Source: an uncultured Oscillibacter sp. (GTDB lineage Bacteria > Bacillota > Clostridia > Oscillospirales > Oscillospiraceae). From it: DNA of 64,000 nucleotides. Of the stretch, positions 34,951 through 43,666 are shown one piece after another; position 1 is the first letter of the stretch, and the number at the start of each line of letters is the position of its first letter. The stretch lies in assembly GCF_900546705.1 (NCBI RefSeq), contig NZ_URDP01000003.1:1-64000 (forward strand), given 5' to 3'. Made by a program: the position numbers and the translations under genes. The notes beneath the pieces were generated by a model. The model was not told the DNA's origin. It ran no database searches and was given only the letters and a program-made list of their open reading frames with translations.

Positions 34951-35406
34951 ATGGATCGTTGTGCAAAGGCATTTGAACTTCATAAGCAGGGATATAACTG
35001 CGCCCAGTCTGTGGCGGGCGCTTTCGCGGATCTGCTGGATCTGCCCATGGATACCCTCATGGCCGTGGCCGGCGGCTTCGGCGGCGGTGTAGGCGGCAGC
35101 CACGAAGAGGTCTGCGGCGCCATCAGCGGCGGCGTCATGGTGCTCAGCCTCCTGCATCCCCATACCGACGGTGCCGACCGCGCCGGCAAGGTGCACACCT
35201 ATGCGCTGGCCAAGGAGTTCCGCCGCCGCTATGAAGAGGTGTTCGGCCTGACCCGCTGCGGCGATCTGCTGCGGGCCCGTCCCGGCGTGACGGACAAGAA
35301 CCCCGCTGCTCAGCGTCTGGGGGTTACCGCTCACTGCGACAACATGGTGGTCACCGCCACGGAGATCCTGGAGAAGATGCTGGAAGAGGAAAAAGCGGAG
35401 CAGTAA
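34951..35406 (+). CDS. C_GCAxxG_C_C family redox-type protein
   Basis: A 151-aa member of the C_GCAxxG_C_C family. The conserved Cys lie in GYNCAQSV (near residue 18), EEVCGAISGGVMVLS (near 52), the TRCGDLL segment (near 106) and AHCDN near the C-terminus. The glycine-rich AGGFGGGVGGSHEEVCGA is the family core. Function unproven; redox or metal roles are proposed for the family. Start ATG follows AAAAGGAGAA, 27 bases after whiA. Confidence 0.8.
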   Translation: MDRCAKAFELHKQGYNCAQSVAGAFADLLDLPMDTLMAVAGGFGGGVGGSHEEVCGAISGGVMVLSLLHPHTDGADRAGKVHTYALAKEFRRRYEEVFGLTRCGDLLRARPGVTDKNPAAQRLGVTAHCDNMVVTATEILEKMLEEEKAEQ

Positions 35407-35439
35407 TCAAACCGCAAAAGCGGCAAAGGAGGATGTGCC

Positions 35440-35742
35440 GTGAAAAAGCTGGATTCCCTGACACTGCACCAGGTCATGAGGCTCTCCAACGTGCTCTCTA
35501 TTGCCGGTCTTGTCCTGCTGCTATTGGGCGGGGCGGCAGAGTCGGGAGCGACCTCCATGGCTTGGATTGCGGCGCTGTGCATTCTGGCGATCATACTGGT
35601 CATCGCCGGGCTGGTGCTGGCTTATGGCTATCTGCGCTGCCCCCATTGCGGAGCATCCCTGTGCCTGGACGGCCGCGTGCCTATCAGGTTGCCTCTCTAC
35701 TGTCCCCAATGCGGCAAGCCGCTGGATGAGGATGACTGCTGA
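35440..35742 (+). CDS. Two-pass membrane protein with C-terminal zinc ribbon
   Basis: A 100-aa protein starting at GTG (GGAGGATG site). Two membrane segments (about residues 17-32 and 41-63) are followed by a four-Cys ribbon (CPHCG near 67 and CPQCG near 88). Function unknown; the topology puts the ribbon in the cytoplasm or outside depending on orientation. Likely co-transcribed with the preceding gene. Confidence 0.65.
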   Translation: MKKLDSLTLHQVMRLSNVLSIAGLVLLLLGGAAESGATSMAWIAALCILAIILVIAGLVLAYGYLRCPHCGASLCLDGRVPIRLPLYCPQCGKPLDEDDC

Positions 35743-35780
35743 ACTGGGCGGCAGAGAACAGAAAGCGAGGAGCGACTGAG

Positions 35781-36275
35781 ATGGGCCGGGGAAAAGTGCG
35801 GAATGGAAGCGGTCTGGTCATCCATGTGTGGCATACCGCCCTAAGGAAAGAACAGGTGTCAGCACGTCTGCAGGCTGGGGGGTGGTCCTTTGGGTCAGAT
35901 TGGTGGTTGGAATGGAAGAATCTTCCGAACGGATACCGGCTGTGGCTCCGATCTGATTTACCTATATTTCGGGTACGGGGACAGATACCTCTGCGCCTGT
36001 GGGTGCGGGCAGAGAAGGTCGGATGTTGTGTAGTCGGTGTTTTTCTGCCCCCTCTGTGGTCGGTGGCTGTTGATGCGCTGACGCCGCTGGCACTGACGGT
36101 AGCTTTTTTTAACAAAAGTGCCCGAGCAGATTCTTGGTGGGTCCCGGCGACTCTGACTGTGTTCATGCTGTTGGCTCCTGGTCTATTTACTGCTTGGGGG
36201 CGGGATCGGAGACTGCTGGAGTGGGTTGGTGCAGGTCTTCTGAACAGTGCGCTGGAGGATATTGTGGATGCGTAG
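35781..36275 (+). CDS. Hypothetical membrane protein, 164 aa, atypical composition
   Basis: A Trp- and Arg-rich N-terminal half (RLQAGGWSFGSDWWLEWKNL) is followed by two hydrophobic segments (about residues 83-110 and 117-135). No family recognised. Base composition is clearly lower in GC than the flanks, and codon use is mixed (CGG, TGT, GTC, TTT), which may mean acquired or decaying DNA. GAGGAGCGACTGAG precedes the ATG. The opposite strand is also open (35684-36295) but lacks a ribosome site. A real gene is likely but not certain. Confidence 0.5.
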   Translation: MGRGKVRNGSGLVIHVWHTALRKEQVSARLQAGGWSFGSDWWLEWKNLPNGYRLWLRSDLPIFRVRGQIPLRLWVRAEKVGCCVVGVFLPPLWSVAVDALTPLALTVAFFNKSARADSWWVPATLTVFMLLAPGLFTAWGRDRRLLEWVGAGLLNSALEDIVDA

Positions 36276-36529
36276 CCATTGGAAAAGAGAGACAAGTGAG
36301 TTGAAGGGGTTGTAGAAACTATCCTAACATCAAATTTTGCAAATCATCGTCCTGATTTTCTTTAACTTGGCAGTAGCTTGGCAGTGCTGAGCATTCTGCT
36401 GTGCGAATTGTGTCCCTGGCGTTGACTGATGCCCTGACCTCTGAGAAACTGCGGTACCCTGCTGTTGTTCTCTCAATGAGGTGGGGGGAAGTAACGCTCC
36501 GCTATTACGATACAGGAAAGGAAACGACT

Positions 36530-39500
36530 ATGCCCTTCGTCCATCTACATGTCCATACGGAATACAGCCTTCTGGACGGCGCCTGCCGCATCCGGGACCT
36601 GCCGGGGATCGTCAAGTCCATGGGGCAGGACGCCTGCGCCATCACGGACCACGGCGTCATGTACGGCGCCATCGACTTTTACCGCTCCTGCAAGGCGGAG
36701 GGCATCAAGCCCATCATCGGCTGTGAGGTGTATGTGACGCCCCAGGGCCGCTCCCGGTTTGATAAGATCCACGAGTTCGATGCCGAGAGCCGCCATCTGG
36801 TGCTGTTGTGCGAAAACGAAGAGGGCTACCGGAACCTCTCTTACCTGGTGTCCATGGCCTGGACGGAGGGCTTTTACATCAAGCCCCGCATCGACCTGGA
36901 GCTGCTGCGCCGCCACAGCCGCGGCCTCATTGCCCTGACGGCGTGCCTGGCGGGAGAGATCCCCCGACGGCTGCGGAACGGAGAGTATGAAAACGCCAAG
37001 GCCTATGCCCTGGAGCTTGCGGACATCTTTGGCCCGGAGCACCTGTATCTGGAGCTCCAGGACCACGGCATCCCGGCCCAGCAGGAGGTGAACCGGGGCA
37101 TCCTGCGCATCCACCAGGAGACGGGATTGCCCATGGTGTGCACCAACGACGCCCACTACCTGCGCAAGGAGGACGCGGAGGCCCACGATGTGCTGCTGTG
37201 CATCCAGACCGGCAAGCTCCTGGAGGACGAGAACCGTATGCGCTACGAGCCCCGCAACTTCTACCTGCGCAGCGGGGAGGAGATGGAGTCGCTCTTTGCC
37301 GGGTATGAGGGAGCGGTGGCCAACACGGAGAAGGTGGCGGCCATGTGCAACCTGGAGTTCACCTTCGGCAAGTACCACCTGCCGGAATTCCAGCTGCCGC
37401 CGGGCTATGACAGTTTCTCCTACCTGAAAAAGCTCTGCGACGAGGGGTATGTTCAGCGCTACGGCGCGGATGAGAGCCACCGCCAGCAGCTCCGGTACGA
37501 GCAGGACATGATCGAGAAAATGGGCTTTACGGACTATTTCCTCATTGTCTCCGACTTCGTCCGCTACGCCAGGGAGGCAGGCATCCCGGTGGGCCCGGGC
37601 CGCGGCAGCGCCGCCGGCAGCATGGTCAGCTATTGCCTGCACATTACGGACATCGACCCGGTGAAGTACAACCTGTATTTCGAGCGGTTTTTGAACCCGG
37701 AGCGGGTGAGCATGCCGGATATCGACATGGACTTTGGCGATACCCGCCGGGGCGAGGTGGTGGACTATGTCCGCCGCAAGTACGGCGACGACCATGTGGC
37801 CCAGATCGTCACCTTCGGCACCATGGCGGCCCGGGGCGTCATCCGGGACGTGGGGCGGGTCATGAATATGCCCTACGCCCAGGTGGATCAGATCGCAAAA
37901 CAGGTGCCCGGCGGCCCCGGTGCGCTCCATATCACCCTGGACGATGCCCTGCGCCTGAGCAAGCCGTTGCGGGAGCTCTATGAGACGGACGGGCAGGTAA
38001 AAAAGCTCATCGACACGGCAAAGGCCCTGGAGGGCATGCCCCGGCACGCCTCTACCCACGCTGCCGGCGTGGTCATCACCCGGCGGCCGGTGTATGAGTA
38101 TGTGCCTCTTTCCAAAAACGACGAGTCTGTGGTGTGCCAGTACGTGATGACCACACTGGAAGAGCTGGGCCTTCTGAAGATGGACTTCCTGGGCCTTCGG
38201 AACCTGACGGTGCTGGACGACGCGGTGAAGATGGTGCAGAAAGAGCAGCCGGACTTCCGTCTGGAGGACATTCCCGAGGACGACCAAGCCGTGTTCGACA
38301 TGCTGACGCAGGGAAAGACCAGCGGCGTATTTCAGATGGAATCGGCGGGTATGACCGGTGTGTGTGTGGGACTCCGGCCCCAGACCATCGAGGATCTGAC
38401 CGCTATCGTGGCCCTCTACCGCCCCGGCCCCATGGAGTCCATTCCCCGCTTCATCGCCTGCAAGCACAATCCCAAGCTTGTCACCTACAAGCACCCGGCC
38501 CTGGAGCCCATTCTCTCCATCACCTACGGCTGCATCGTCTATCAGGAGCAGGTCATGCAGATCTTCCAGCAGCTGGCGGGCTACTCCCTGGGACAGGCCG
38601 ACATGGTGCGCCGGGCCATGAGCAAAAAGAAGGCAAAGGACATCGAACGGGAGCGGGGCGCCTTCATCAATGGTGACAAGGAAAGAAACATTACAGGCTG
38701 CGTGGCAAATGGAATTCCGGCGGAGACGGCGGAGGCCATCTATAATGAGATCTACGATTTTGCCAACTACGCGTTCAACAAGGCGCATGCTGTCTCCTAT
38801 GCGGTAGTGGCCTATCAGACGGCGTATTTCAAGTACCATTTTCCCAGAGAGTACATGGCGGCGCTGCTGACAAGCGTACTGGACAATTCTGATAAGGTGG
38901 CCGGCTACATCGCCGAGTGCCGCGAGTGCGGCATTGCGCTGCTGCCGCCGGATATCAACCGCTCCAGTGACTGTTTCACCGTGGAAGAAGGCGGTATCCG
39001 CTTCGGCCTGGTGGCCATCAAGAATATTGGCCGGGGCTTTGTCCAGTCGGTGATGCACCAGCGGGAGACCGGCGGCCCGTTCCGTTCCCTGTACGACTTC
39101 TGTACCCGCATGGTGGGCAGCGACATCAACAAGCGGGCGGTAGAGAACCTGATCCGCGCCGGCGCATTCGACTCCACCGGCGCCCATCGCTCTCAGCTGG
39201 TACAGGTATATGAGTCCATCATGGATTCGGTGGCTGCTCAGCAGCGGCAGAACCTGGAAGGACAGCTGGACTTTTTCTCTATGGGAAGCGGCGGTTCTCC
39301 CAGTGAAATACGTGTAAAGGAAACACCCTTGCCGAATATTCCGGAGTACAGTGCCCAGGAACTGATGATGATGGAAAAGGAGACCACGGGGCTGTATCTT
39401 TCCGGCCACCCCATGGACCAGTACCGGGAACAGGTACGGGCCCTGGGAGCTCCTGCCATCGGCGCGGTGCTGGAAGATTTTGCCCAAGAGGGAGGACCGG

Positions 39501-40006
39501 TCCGTTTCTCAGATGGTCAGCGTGTGACGCTGTGCGGCGTGGTGACGTCCAGCAAGACCAAAACCACGAAGAATAACTCCCTCATGGCCTACGTGACGGT
39601 GGAGGACGATACGGCCTCTATCGAGCTTTTGTGCTTTTCCCGGGTGCTGGACACCTGCGGCCCGTATCTGAGGGAGAATCAGGCAGTCATGGTAAAGGGG
39701 AAGCTGTCGGTCCGGGATGAAAAGGCGCCTCAGATCATGTGCGACAGTGTGGAGCCGCTGGAGCGGGTCGGGCAGGGGGCACCGCCTCCGGAGAAACCCA
39801 AGACGCTCTACATGAAGTTCCCGTCTCTCCAGGATCCTGCTATCCGGCACATGAAACTGGTATTTGCCATGTTCCCGGGGACCGACCTTGTCAAGATGGT
39901 CATGGCGGATACCCGCAAGGTTTACGCCGCCCATGTGCTGCTGCATCCGGCATTGGTGGAGGAGGCAAAGGAGACACTGGGGCAGGACAATGTGGTGGTC
40001 AAGTGA
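36530..40006 (+). CDS. dnaE: DNA polymerase III subunit alpha
   Basis: A 1158-aa DnaE. The N-terminal PHP domain begins FVHLHVHTEYSLLDGACRI. The polymerase core has VGPGRGSAAGSMVSY and the catalytic aspartates in MPDIDMDFGD. Tandem helix-hairpin-helix and an OB-fold (about residues 990-1075, VTLCGVVTSSKTKTTKNN) follow. Length and domain order fit DnaE1, the form used by Clostridia beside PolC. The ATG at 36530 has AGGAAAGG upstream and starts exactly at the PHP domain; the frame open back to 36401 is not family sequence. Confidence 0.95.
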   Translation: MPFVHLHVHTEYSLLDGACRIRDLPGIVKSMGQDACAITDHGVMYGAIDFYRSCKAEGIKPIIGCEVYVTPQGRSRFDKIHEFDAESRHLVLLCENEEGYRNLSYLVSMAWTEGFYIKPRIDLELLRRHSRGLIALTACLAGEIPRRLRNGEYENAKAYALELADIFGPEHLYLELQDHGIPAQQEVNRGILRIHQETGLPMVCTNDAHYLRKEDAEAHDVLLCIQTGKLLEDENRMRYEPRNFYLRSGEEMESLFAGYEGAVANTEKVAAMCNLEFTFGKYHLPEFQLPPGYDSFSYLKKLCDEGYVQRYGADESHRQQLRYEQDMIEKMGFTDYFLIVSDFVRYAREAGIPVGPGRGSAAGSMVSYCLHITDIDPVKYNLYFERFLNPERVSMPDIDMDFGDTRRGEVVDYVRRKYGDDHVAQIVTFGTMAARGVIRDVGRVMNMPYAQVDQIAKQVPGGPGALHITLDDALRLSKPLRELYETDGQVKKLIDTAKALEGMPRHASTHAAGVVITRRPVYEYVPLSKNDESVVCQYVMTTLEELGLLKMDFLGLRNLTVLDDAVKMVQKEQPDFRLEDIPEDDQAVFDMLTQGKTSGVFQMESAGMTGVCVGLRPQTIEDLTAIVALYRPGPMESIPRFIACKHNPKLVTYKHPALEPILSITYGCIVYQEQVMQIFQQLAGYSLGQADMVRRAMSKKKAKDIERERGAFINGDKERNITGCVANGIPAETAEAIYNEIYDFANYAFNKAHAVSYAVVAYQTAYFKYHFPREYMAALLTSVLDNSDKVAGYIAECRECGIALLPPDINRSSDCFTVEEGGIRFGLVAIKNIGRGFVQSVMHQRETGGPFRSLYDFCTRMVGSDINKRAVENLIRAGAFDSTGAHRSQLVQVYESIMDSVAAQQRQNLEGQLDFFSMGSGGSPSEIRVKETPLPNIPEYSAQELMMMEKETTGLYLSGHPMDQYREQVRALGAPAIGAVLEDFAQEGGPVRFSDGQRVTLCGVVTSSKTKTTKNNSLMAYVTVEDDTASIELLCFSRVLDTCGPYLRENQAVMVKGKLSVRDEKAPQIMCDSVEPLERVGQGAPPPEKPKTLYMKFPSLQDPAIRHMKLVFAMFPGTDLVKMVMADTRKVYAAHVLLHPALVEEAKETLGQDNVVVK

Positions 40007-40037
40007 CCGGTGTGAGCCGAAAGGATGGAGAAAGCAG

Positions 40038-40072
40038 AACCGCCCCGGGCCAATCTGGCCTGGGGCGGTTTT
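40038..40072 (+). terminator. Terminator of dnaE
   Basis: Stem AACCGCCCC(G)GGCCA / TGGCC(T)GGGGCGGTT with a short loop and T4. Confidence 0.8.
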
Positions 40073-40079
40073 ACTGGGG

Positions 40080-40631
40080 TTATTCTACGATGTCGTCCTC
40101 TCCCGGTTCGGAGGACATGAGCACCCGCATGATCTCACTGTACAGCCGCTCCGGATTTTTCCGGAACCGGTCTGCCAGCTCCTTGGCCATGTCCTCCCGG
40201 GGCATAGCCAGACGCAGGTCCATGACACTGCCCATATCGTCGTCCAGCGCCAGGGCCACGGTGTAGGTACCGTTTTCCCGCTTTTCACACCCGGCGCGCA
40301 CCTGGCTTTTCCTCCGGAGCTTGCGGTTGCAGGAGGCCAGGTTCTTGTCGCACTGGAGCCGGACGGAGTAGGGCAGGCTGGACTCGCAGATATGGCTGTT
40401 GCGCAGACCCTTCTCCGTAATGGCGTACAGCCCGTCCTCAGAGAGGGTCAGGTGCTCTGTCTTTACCAGGTCGGCAAGGCACTCGGAAAAATCAAAATAG
40501 TCAATGGCGTCGTCGCACAGTGTCAAATCCAGCACCGTGTCAAATGGGACCGGCTCCACCAGCCGGGCAGTGATATATAAAATCAGAAATTTGATTTCCA
40601 GCTTGTCGTGGATGAAACCGCGTCCCGCCAT
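40080..40631 (-). CDS. DUF4364 protein
   Basis: A 183-aa protein of the DUF4364 family found in Clostridia. It opens GFIHDKLEIKFLILYITARL and has a winged-helix-like N-terminal part (about residues 1-80). The C-terminal part includes CDKNLASCNRKLRRKSQVRA. Function unknown, though the fold suggests DNA binding. Start ATG with AAAGGAGTG upstream on the minus strand. Confidence 0.8.
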   Translation of the reverse strand: MAGRGFIHDKLEIKFLILYITARLVEPVPFDTVLDLTLCDDAIDYFDFSECLADLVKTEHLTLSEDGLYAITEKGLRNSHICESSLPYSVRLQCDKNLASCNRKLRRKSQVRAGCEKRENGTYTVALALDDDMGSVMDLRLAMPREDMAKELADRFRKNPERLYSEIMRVLMSSEPGEDDIVE

Positions 40632-40740
40632 AGGCGTACACTCCTTTGCAGATGAGATAGAGAGGCGGGCCGTGCCCGCAGGAACCGTGCTTTGAAGCTA
40701 TTCTATATAATTATAACGCATTTTGGAACATGTGTACAGC

Positions 40741-40776
40741 AAAAAATGTGGAGGCCGCATTTGCGGCCTCCGTTTT
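40741..40776. terminator. Terminator after the Cys-rich protein gene
   Basis: Perfect stem GGAGGCCGCA / TGCGGCCTCC with a two-base loop; T6 on the plus side, A6 four bases away on the minus side. It ends the minus-strand gene at 40777. Confidence 0.75.
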
Positions 40777-41616
40777 TTATTTGCAGCAGGAGCAGAGATT
40801 TTTGGTTTCCTGGTAGTTTTCCGGCTTGTGCACGGTGTTGGGCGGGAAGAATTCGCCCACCGGGAAGGAAATGTTGCGGAACACGCAGCACGGGTCCTCG
40901 CTGCCGGCGCCGCAGGAGCATTCCTTCTCCGGCATGCAGTAGTCGTACACCGGAATCAGCAGCTGAGAATCCCGCTCCAGCCGCACGATGGAGAACTGAC
41001 CCAGCGTCACATAGATCCGGCGGGCGTCATCGCCGCTGGACAGATCTCCGTCAAAGCACCCGTTGATGAAAGAGGGCACCTCGCACAGATCGCAGTCGCA
41101 ATCCCGCTTGCCGCAGCTGTCCAGAATCCGGGCGTCCAGCACGATGGGGTCCACGGCCTCTACCACCGCCACGGGGGCATTGGCCCGGCGCAGCTCCTGG
41201 ATATCCGGCTCGCCCACCCGCATCTGGGAGGAGAAGATCTTGGCGTTGCCCTCACTGCCGAACAGGATGACGCGTTTGTCGAACACACACAGTCCCTCCA
41301 CCGGCACCGGAACGGGGCAGGAGAGGTAGGCCTGGAGGGTCACGGCGTAGAAAAAGCGCATATCCACCGTGTAGAACCCCCGGTTGAAGCTGACGGGCTC
41401 CACATCCACATAGACATAGAGCAGCTTGGCGCTTCCGCCCTTGACGGACAGAGCGCGGTTGATGACGTCCGTATACTGCATTTTGGGATAGAAGCGCAGA
41501 TCCTCCACGCAGTCCTTATCCCGGCAGGAGTCGTAGATTTTCCGGGTATGGATGCACACTGCCTCCCGGACATTGCCGCACTCCGACACGGGGCCGGGCA
41601 TGATCTTATCAGGCAT
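40777..41616 (-). CDS. Cys-rich conserved clostridial protein of unknown function
   Basis: A 279-aa soluble protein with about 19 Cys, several in pairs (CDCDLC, CSCGAG, CSCCK at the C-terminus). The N-terminus (SECGNVREAVCIHTRKIYDSCRDKDC) is strongly patterned, and the middle is beta-rich (LLYVYVDVEPVSFNRGFYTVDMRFFY). I know similar proteins in spore-forming Clostridia but no assigned function; a spore-surface or metal-binding role is speculation. The ATG at 41616 has TAGGAGGT upstream. A CATACACT on the minus strand at 41668-41675 resembles a sporulation-sigma -10. Confidence 0.7.
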   Translation of the reverse strand: MPDKIMPGPVSECGNVREAVCIHTRKIYDSCRDKDCVEDLRFYPKMQYTDVINRALSVKGGSAKLLYVYVDVEPVSFNRGFYTVDMRFFYAVTLQAYLSCPVPVPVEGLCVFDKRVILFGSEGNAKIFSSQMRVGEPDIQELRRANAPVAVVEAVDPIVLDARILDSCGKRDCDCDLCEVPSFINGCFDGDLSSGDDARRIYVTLGQFSIVRLERDSQLLIPVYDYCMPEKECSCGAGSEDPCCVFRNISFPVGEFFPPNTVHKPENYQETKNLCSCCK

Positions 41617-41696
41617 GACAATACCTCCTAGTAAGTAGCTGAAATGAAAGAACGTGTCTTTCAATCCAGTGTATGGTGCCGGATGGCCGGGGGTGC

Positions 41697-41726
41697 AAAA
41701 AAGCGGCGGATTTTCCGCCGCTTTTC
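41697..41726 (-). terminator. Terminator of the DUF3048 lipoprotein gene
   Basis: Stem AAGCGGCGGA / TCCGCCGCTT with a short loop, followed by T6-7 in the minus direction. Confidence 0.85.
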
Positions 41727-42806
41727 TTATTCATAGGTCAGGGTGCTGGTTCGGGGACTTACAATGCAGACGTAGCTGGAGCCCTGCCCCAAAGCCAGGG
41801 GAGTACCGTCTGTCAGCGTATAGACGAAGGGACTGTTCCGGTCTGTCTTGCTCCAGCGGATGGGGACTGCCTTTCCGCCGCAGAAGAACATACCGTCTCC
41901 GCTGCCGGTGAGCGTCACCCGCAGACGGCCTGCTGTGTCGCCGGGAATCACGGAGATGGAAGTCTCCAGAATGAGCACGTTGGTGGCGGATACCTGCCGG
42001 CCGGTGGCTCCGTCCACATAAGGTGCACCGTACTGGCTGGCAAGGTATTGGCCGCTTTGGGCATCGTAGTCGAACTGACCGGTTTTATAGCTGGTATAGT
42101 GCAGCGTCACGGAGACGGCGGGTTCCCCGCCGGACGGAGTACCGTCCGGAACAAAGGTCTGGGTGTAGGTGTAGCCGTCTGCGTGCTCCGTGGGAAAGTG
42201 CCCCTGGGCCAGGTAGTCCCCGATGGCAGAGGCGGAGGTGAGCATGCTGTGCTCGTATCCCATGGACTTGCGCCGGTCCGCGTCCCGCCAGAAGATCTTG
42301 GCGTCGGAGCCGCCGTTGACGCCGTCCATGTTGTCTACGCCCCAGGCGGAGATATCATCATAGGCGTCCGGGCTGCCGCCGGCATGCACCAGCAGCGCGT
42401 CGTGTCCCAGCGCCAGCTCCAGGTAATAAGGGCGGGTGGAGCGGATGCTGCCCAAATCCCCCACGCCCTCCAGGGTCTGGTAGACGGCCAGCATGCGGGT
42501 GATACCGCCCTCGGCGGGCACCTCATAGATGATGTCCGCCTGGGAGATACCCAGCTGGGGCTGGGCGATCTTCAGGTTGTTGAACATGACGGCCACCGGG
42601 CGGTCGTCCTCAAACTCCGGCTCCATGGGCTCTCCGGTCAGAGGGTTCATCCCGGCGGGAACATAGGGCTCCGGCTCCGGTTCCGGTTCCTCTACCGGAG
42701 GCGGCGTGACTTCCGGCTCCGGTTCTGGCTCCGGCTCCTTGCCGCAGCCTGCCAGGCTCAGCAGCAGCGCCGCCGAGAGAAAGAGGACTCTGATCCGCTT
42801 ATCCAT
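41727..42806 (-). CDS. DUF3048 (YerB-like) lipoprotein
   Basis: A 359-aa secreted lipoprotein. The signal peptide ends in the lipobox LAGC (Cys21). A linker of about 30 residues made of Glu-Pro repeats follows, then the DUF3048 domain (NPLTGEPMEPEFEDDRPVAVMFNNLKIAQPQ, DIIYEVPAEGGITRMLAVYQ, GSIRSTRPYYLELALGHDALLVHAGGS) and its C-terminal YerB part. The Glu-Pro stretch is encoded by a short GGTTCC/GGCTCC-type DNA repeat around 42668-42745, which could vary in length. Function unknown; the domain shares features with wall or sugar-binding proteins. Confidence 0.83.
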   Translation of the reverse strand: MDKRIRVLFLSAALLLSLAGCGKEPEPEPEPEVTPPPVEEPEPEPEPYVPAGMNPLTGEPMEPEFEDDRPVAVMFNNLKIAQPQLGISQADIIYEVPAEGGITRMLAVYQTLEGVGDLGSIRSTRPYYLELALGHDALLVHAGGSPDAYDDISAWGVDNMDGVNGGSDAKIFWRDADRRKSMGYEHSMLTSASAIGDYLAQGHFPTEHADGYTYTQTFVPDGTPSGGEPAVSVTLHYTSYKTGQFDYDAQSGQYLASQYGAPYVDGATGRQVSATNVLILETSISVIPGDTAGRLRVTLTGSGDGMFFCGGKAVPIRWSKTDRNSPFVYTLTDGTPLALGQGSSYVCIVSPRTSTLTYE

Positions 42807-42895
42807 GTCTCCGCCGCCTTTCCGGTTTCGTTTTCCTTATGATACCAACCGCACGGGCAGGCCGTCAAGGCGGAAAACGCCCTTTTTCGACAAAA

Positions 42896-43312
42896 CTACA
42901 TCTGCTTGCGGTAGTGGAAAATCAGGAACAGGTCCAAAAAGGATTTGGCCAGAAACACACCCACGGCGGCTACCGTTACCCACAGTGGCGCGTCCAGCCC
43001 GATGGAGACCCACGCCGCCACCAGGACCGTCCATTGCAGTACCTCACCGGACACCGCCTGGGCACGGCGGCGGATGGCGATGTTGCGTTCGTCGTTTTCC
43101 TCGATCTGTGCTCTGTGCATGATTTCGGGCTCTTTTTCTTCCCACCGCAGTGTGCGGAATTTGGAAAAGCCGAAAGCAAACAGTCCCATGCCGATTGCGG
43201 TACCCGTAGCGCCCACCGTGTCCGGGATGCGGTGCTCCAGCACCAGACTCACCATGGCCAGCAGCAGCCCTGCGGTGCCTATGGCCAGATAGCCTTTTGT
43301 TTTGCGTCTCAT
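42896..43312 (-). CDS. Four-helix membrane protein paired with an XRE regulator (DUF2178-like)
   Basis: A 138-aa protein with two N-terminal and two C-terminal membrane segments flanking a soluble loop (EIMHRAQIEENDERNIAIRRRAQ). The ENDER-N-I-A-I-RRRA loop resembles DUF2178-type proteins that are often encoded after a small XRE repressor, as here. The start overlaps the regulator stop by four bases. Function unknown; such pairs often form self-regulated units. Confidence 0.6.
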   Translation of the reverse strand: MRRKTKGYLAIGTAGLLLAMVSLVLEHRIPDTVGATGTAIGMGLFAFGFSKFRTLRWEEKEPEIMHRAQIEENDERNIAIRRRAQAVSGEVLQWTVLVAAWVSIGLDAPLWVTVAAVGVFLAKSFLDLFLIFHYRKQM

Positions 43313-43512
43313 TTGGCATCCTCCTCATAGATGAAAATATCCTCGATGGCAAGGTCGAAGTAGCGGGCGATTTTGAACGCCAGCAGGATAGAGGGGTTGT
43401 AGCGCCCGTTTTCCAAAGAGCCGATGGTCTGCCGGGAGACCTCCAGCGCCTCGGCCAGCTCCTCCTGCCTGATGCCCCGGGCCTTGCGCAGTGCCTCCAG
43501 ATTGTTTTTCAT
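43309..43512 (-). CDS. XRE-family helix-turn-helix regulator
   Basis: A 67-aa protein that is nearly all helix-turn-helix: LEALRKARGIRQEELAEALEVSRQTIGSLENGRYNPSILLAFKIARYF, then a short acidic end (IYEEDAK). It resembles small autoregulators such as YozG/SdpR-like XRE proteins. The ATG at 43512 is nine bases from AGGAGG; an in-frame GTG two codons earlier is closer and less likely. It is coupled to the membrane protein and probably controls it. Confidence 0.82.
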   Translation of the reverse strand: MKNNLEALRKARGIRQEELAEALEVSRQTIGSLENGRYNPSILLAFKIARYFDLAIEDIFIYEEDAK

Positions 43513-43610
43513 GTGCACATTCCTCCTGAAATGGAAAGCGTCCTTTCCATAGCTTCACCATAGCACGCGGCTGCGCAAATGTCAAGCAAGCTTTCCATCA
43601 AATTGGGGGC

Positions 43611-43637
43611 ATAACCGGGGACAACCTCTCATACAGT
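43611..43637 (+). promoter_or_regulatory. Sigma-E-type sporulation promoter of the spoIIIA operon
   Basis: -35 element ATA (43611-43613) and a perfect -10 CATACAGT (43630-43637, consensus CATACANT) with 16 bases between, the standard sigma-E layout. The spoIIIAA start lies 29 bases downstream. spoIIIA is a known sigma-E operon in B. subtilis, so position and motif agree. Confidence 0.75.
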
Positions 43638-43666
43638 GGAGTAACAAAAGAAAGGGGGCATGGCCC

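Noticed and set aside
35684..36295. Minus-strand frame opposite the 164-aa membrane protein
   Set aside because: No ribosome site and Ser/Arg/Pro-rich low-complexity residues; the plus-strand frame has GGAG and membrane segments.
36545..39487. A 980-codon open frame on the minus strand opposite dnaE
   Set aside because: A shadow of the GC-rich dnaE coding strand; residues are His/Leu/Gly/Val rich without domains.
43660..43666. ATG at 43660 as start of spoIIIAA
   Set aside because: Out of frame with the gene and one base from the ribosome site; the TTG at 43667 fits.
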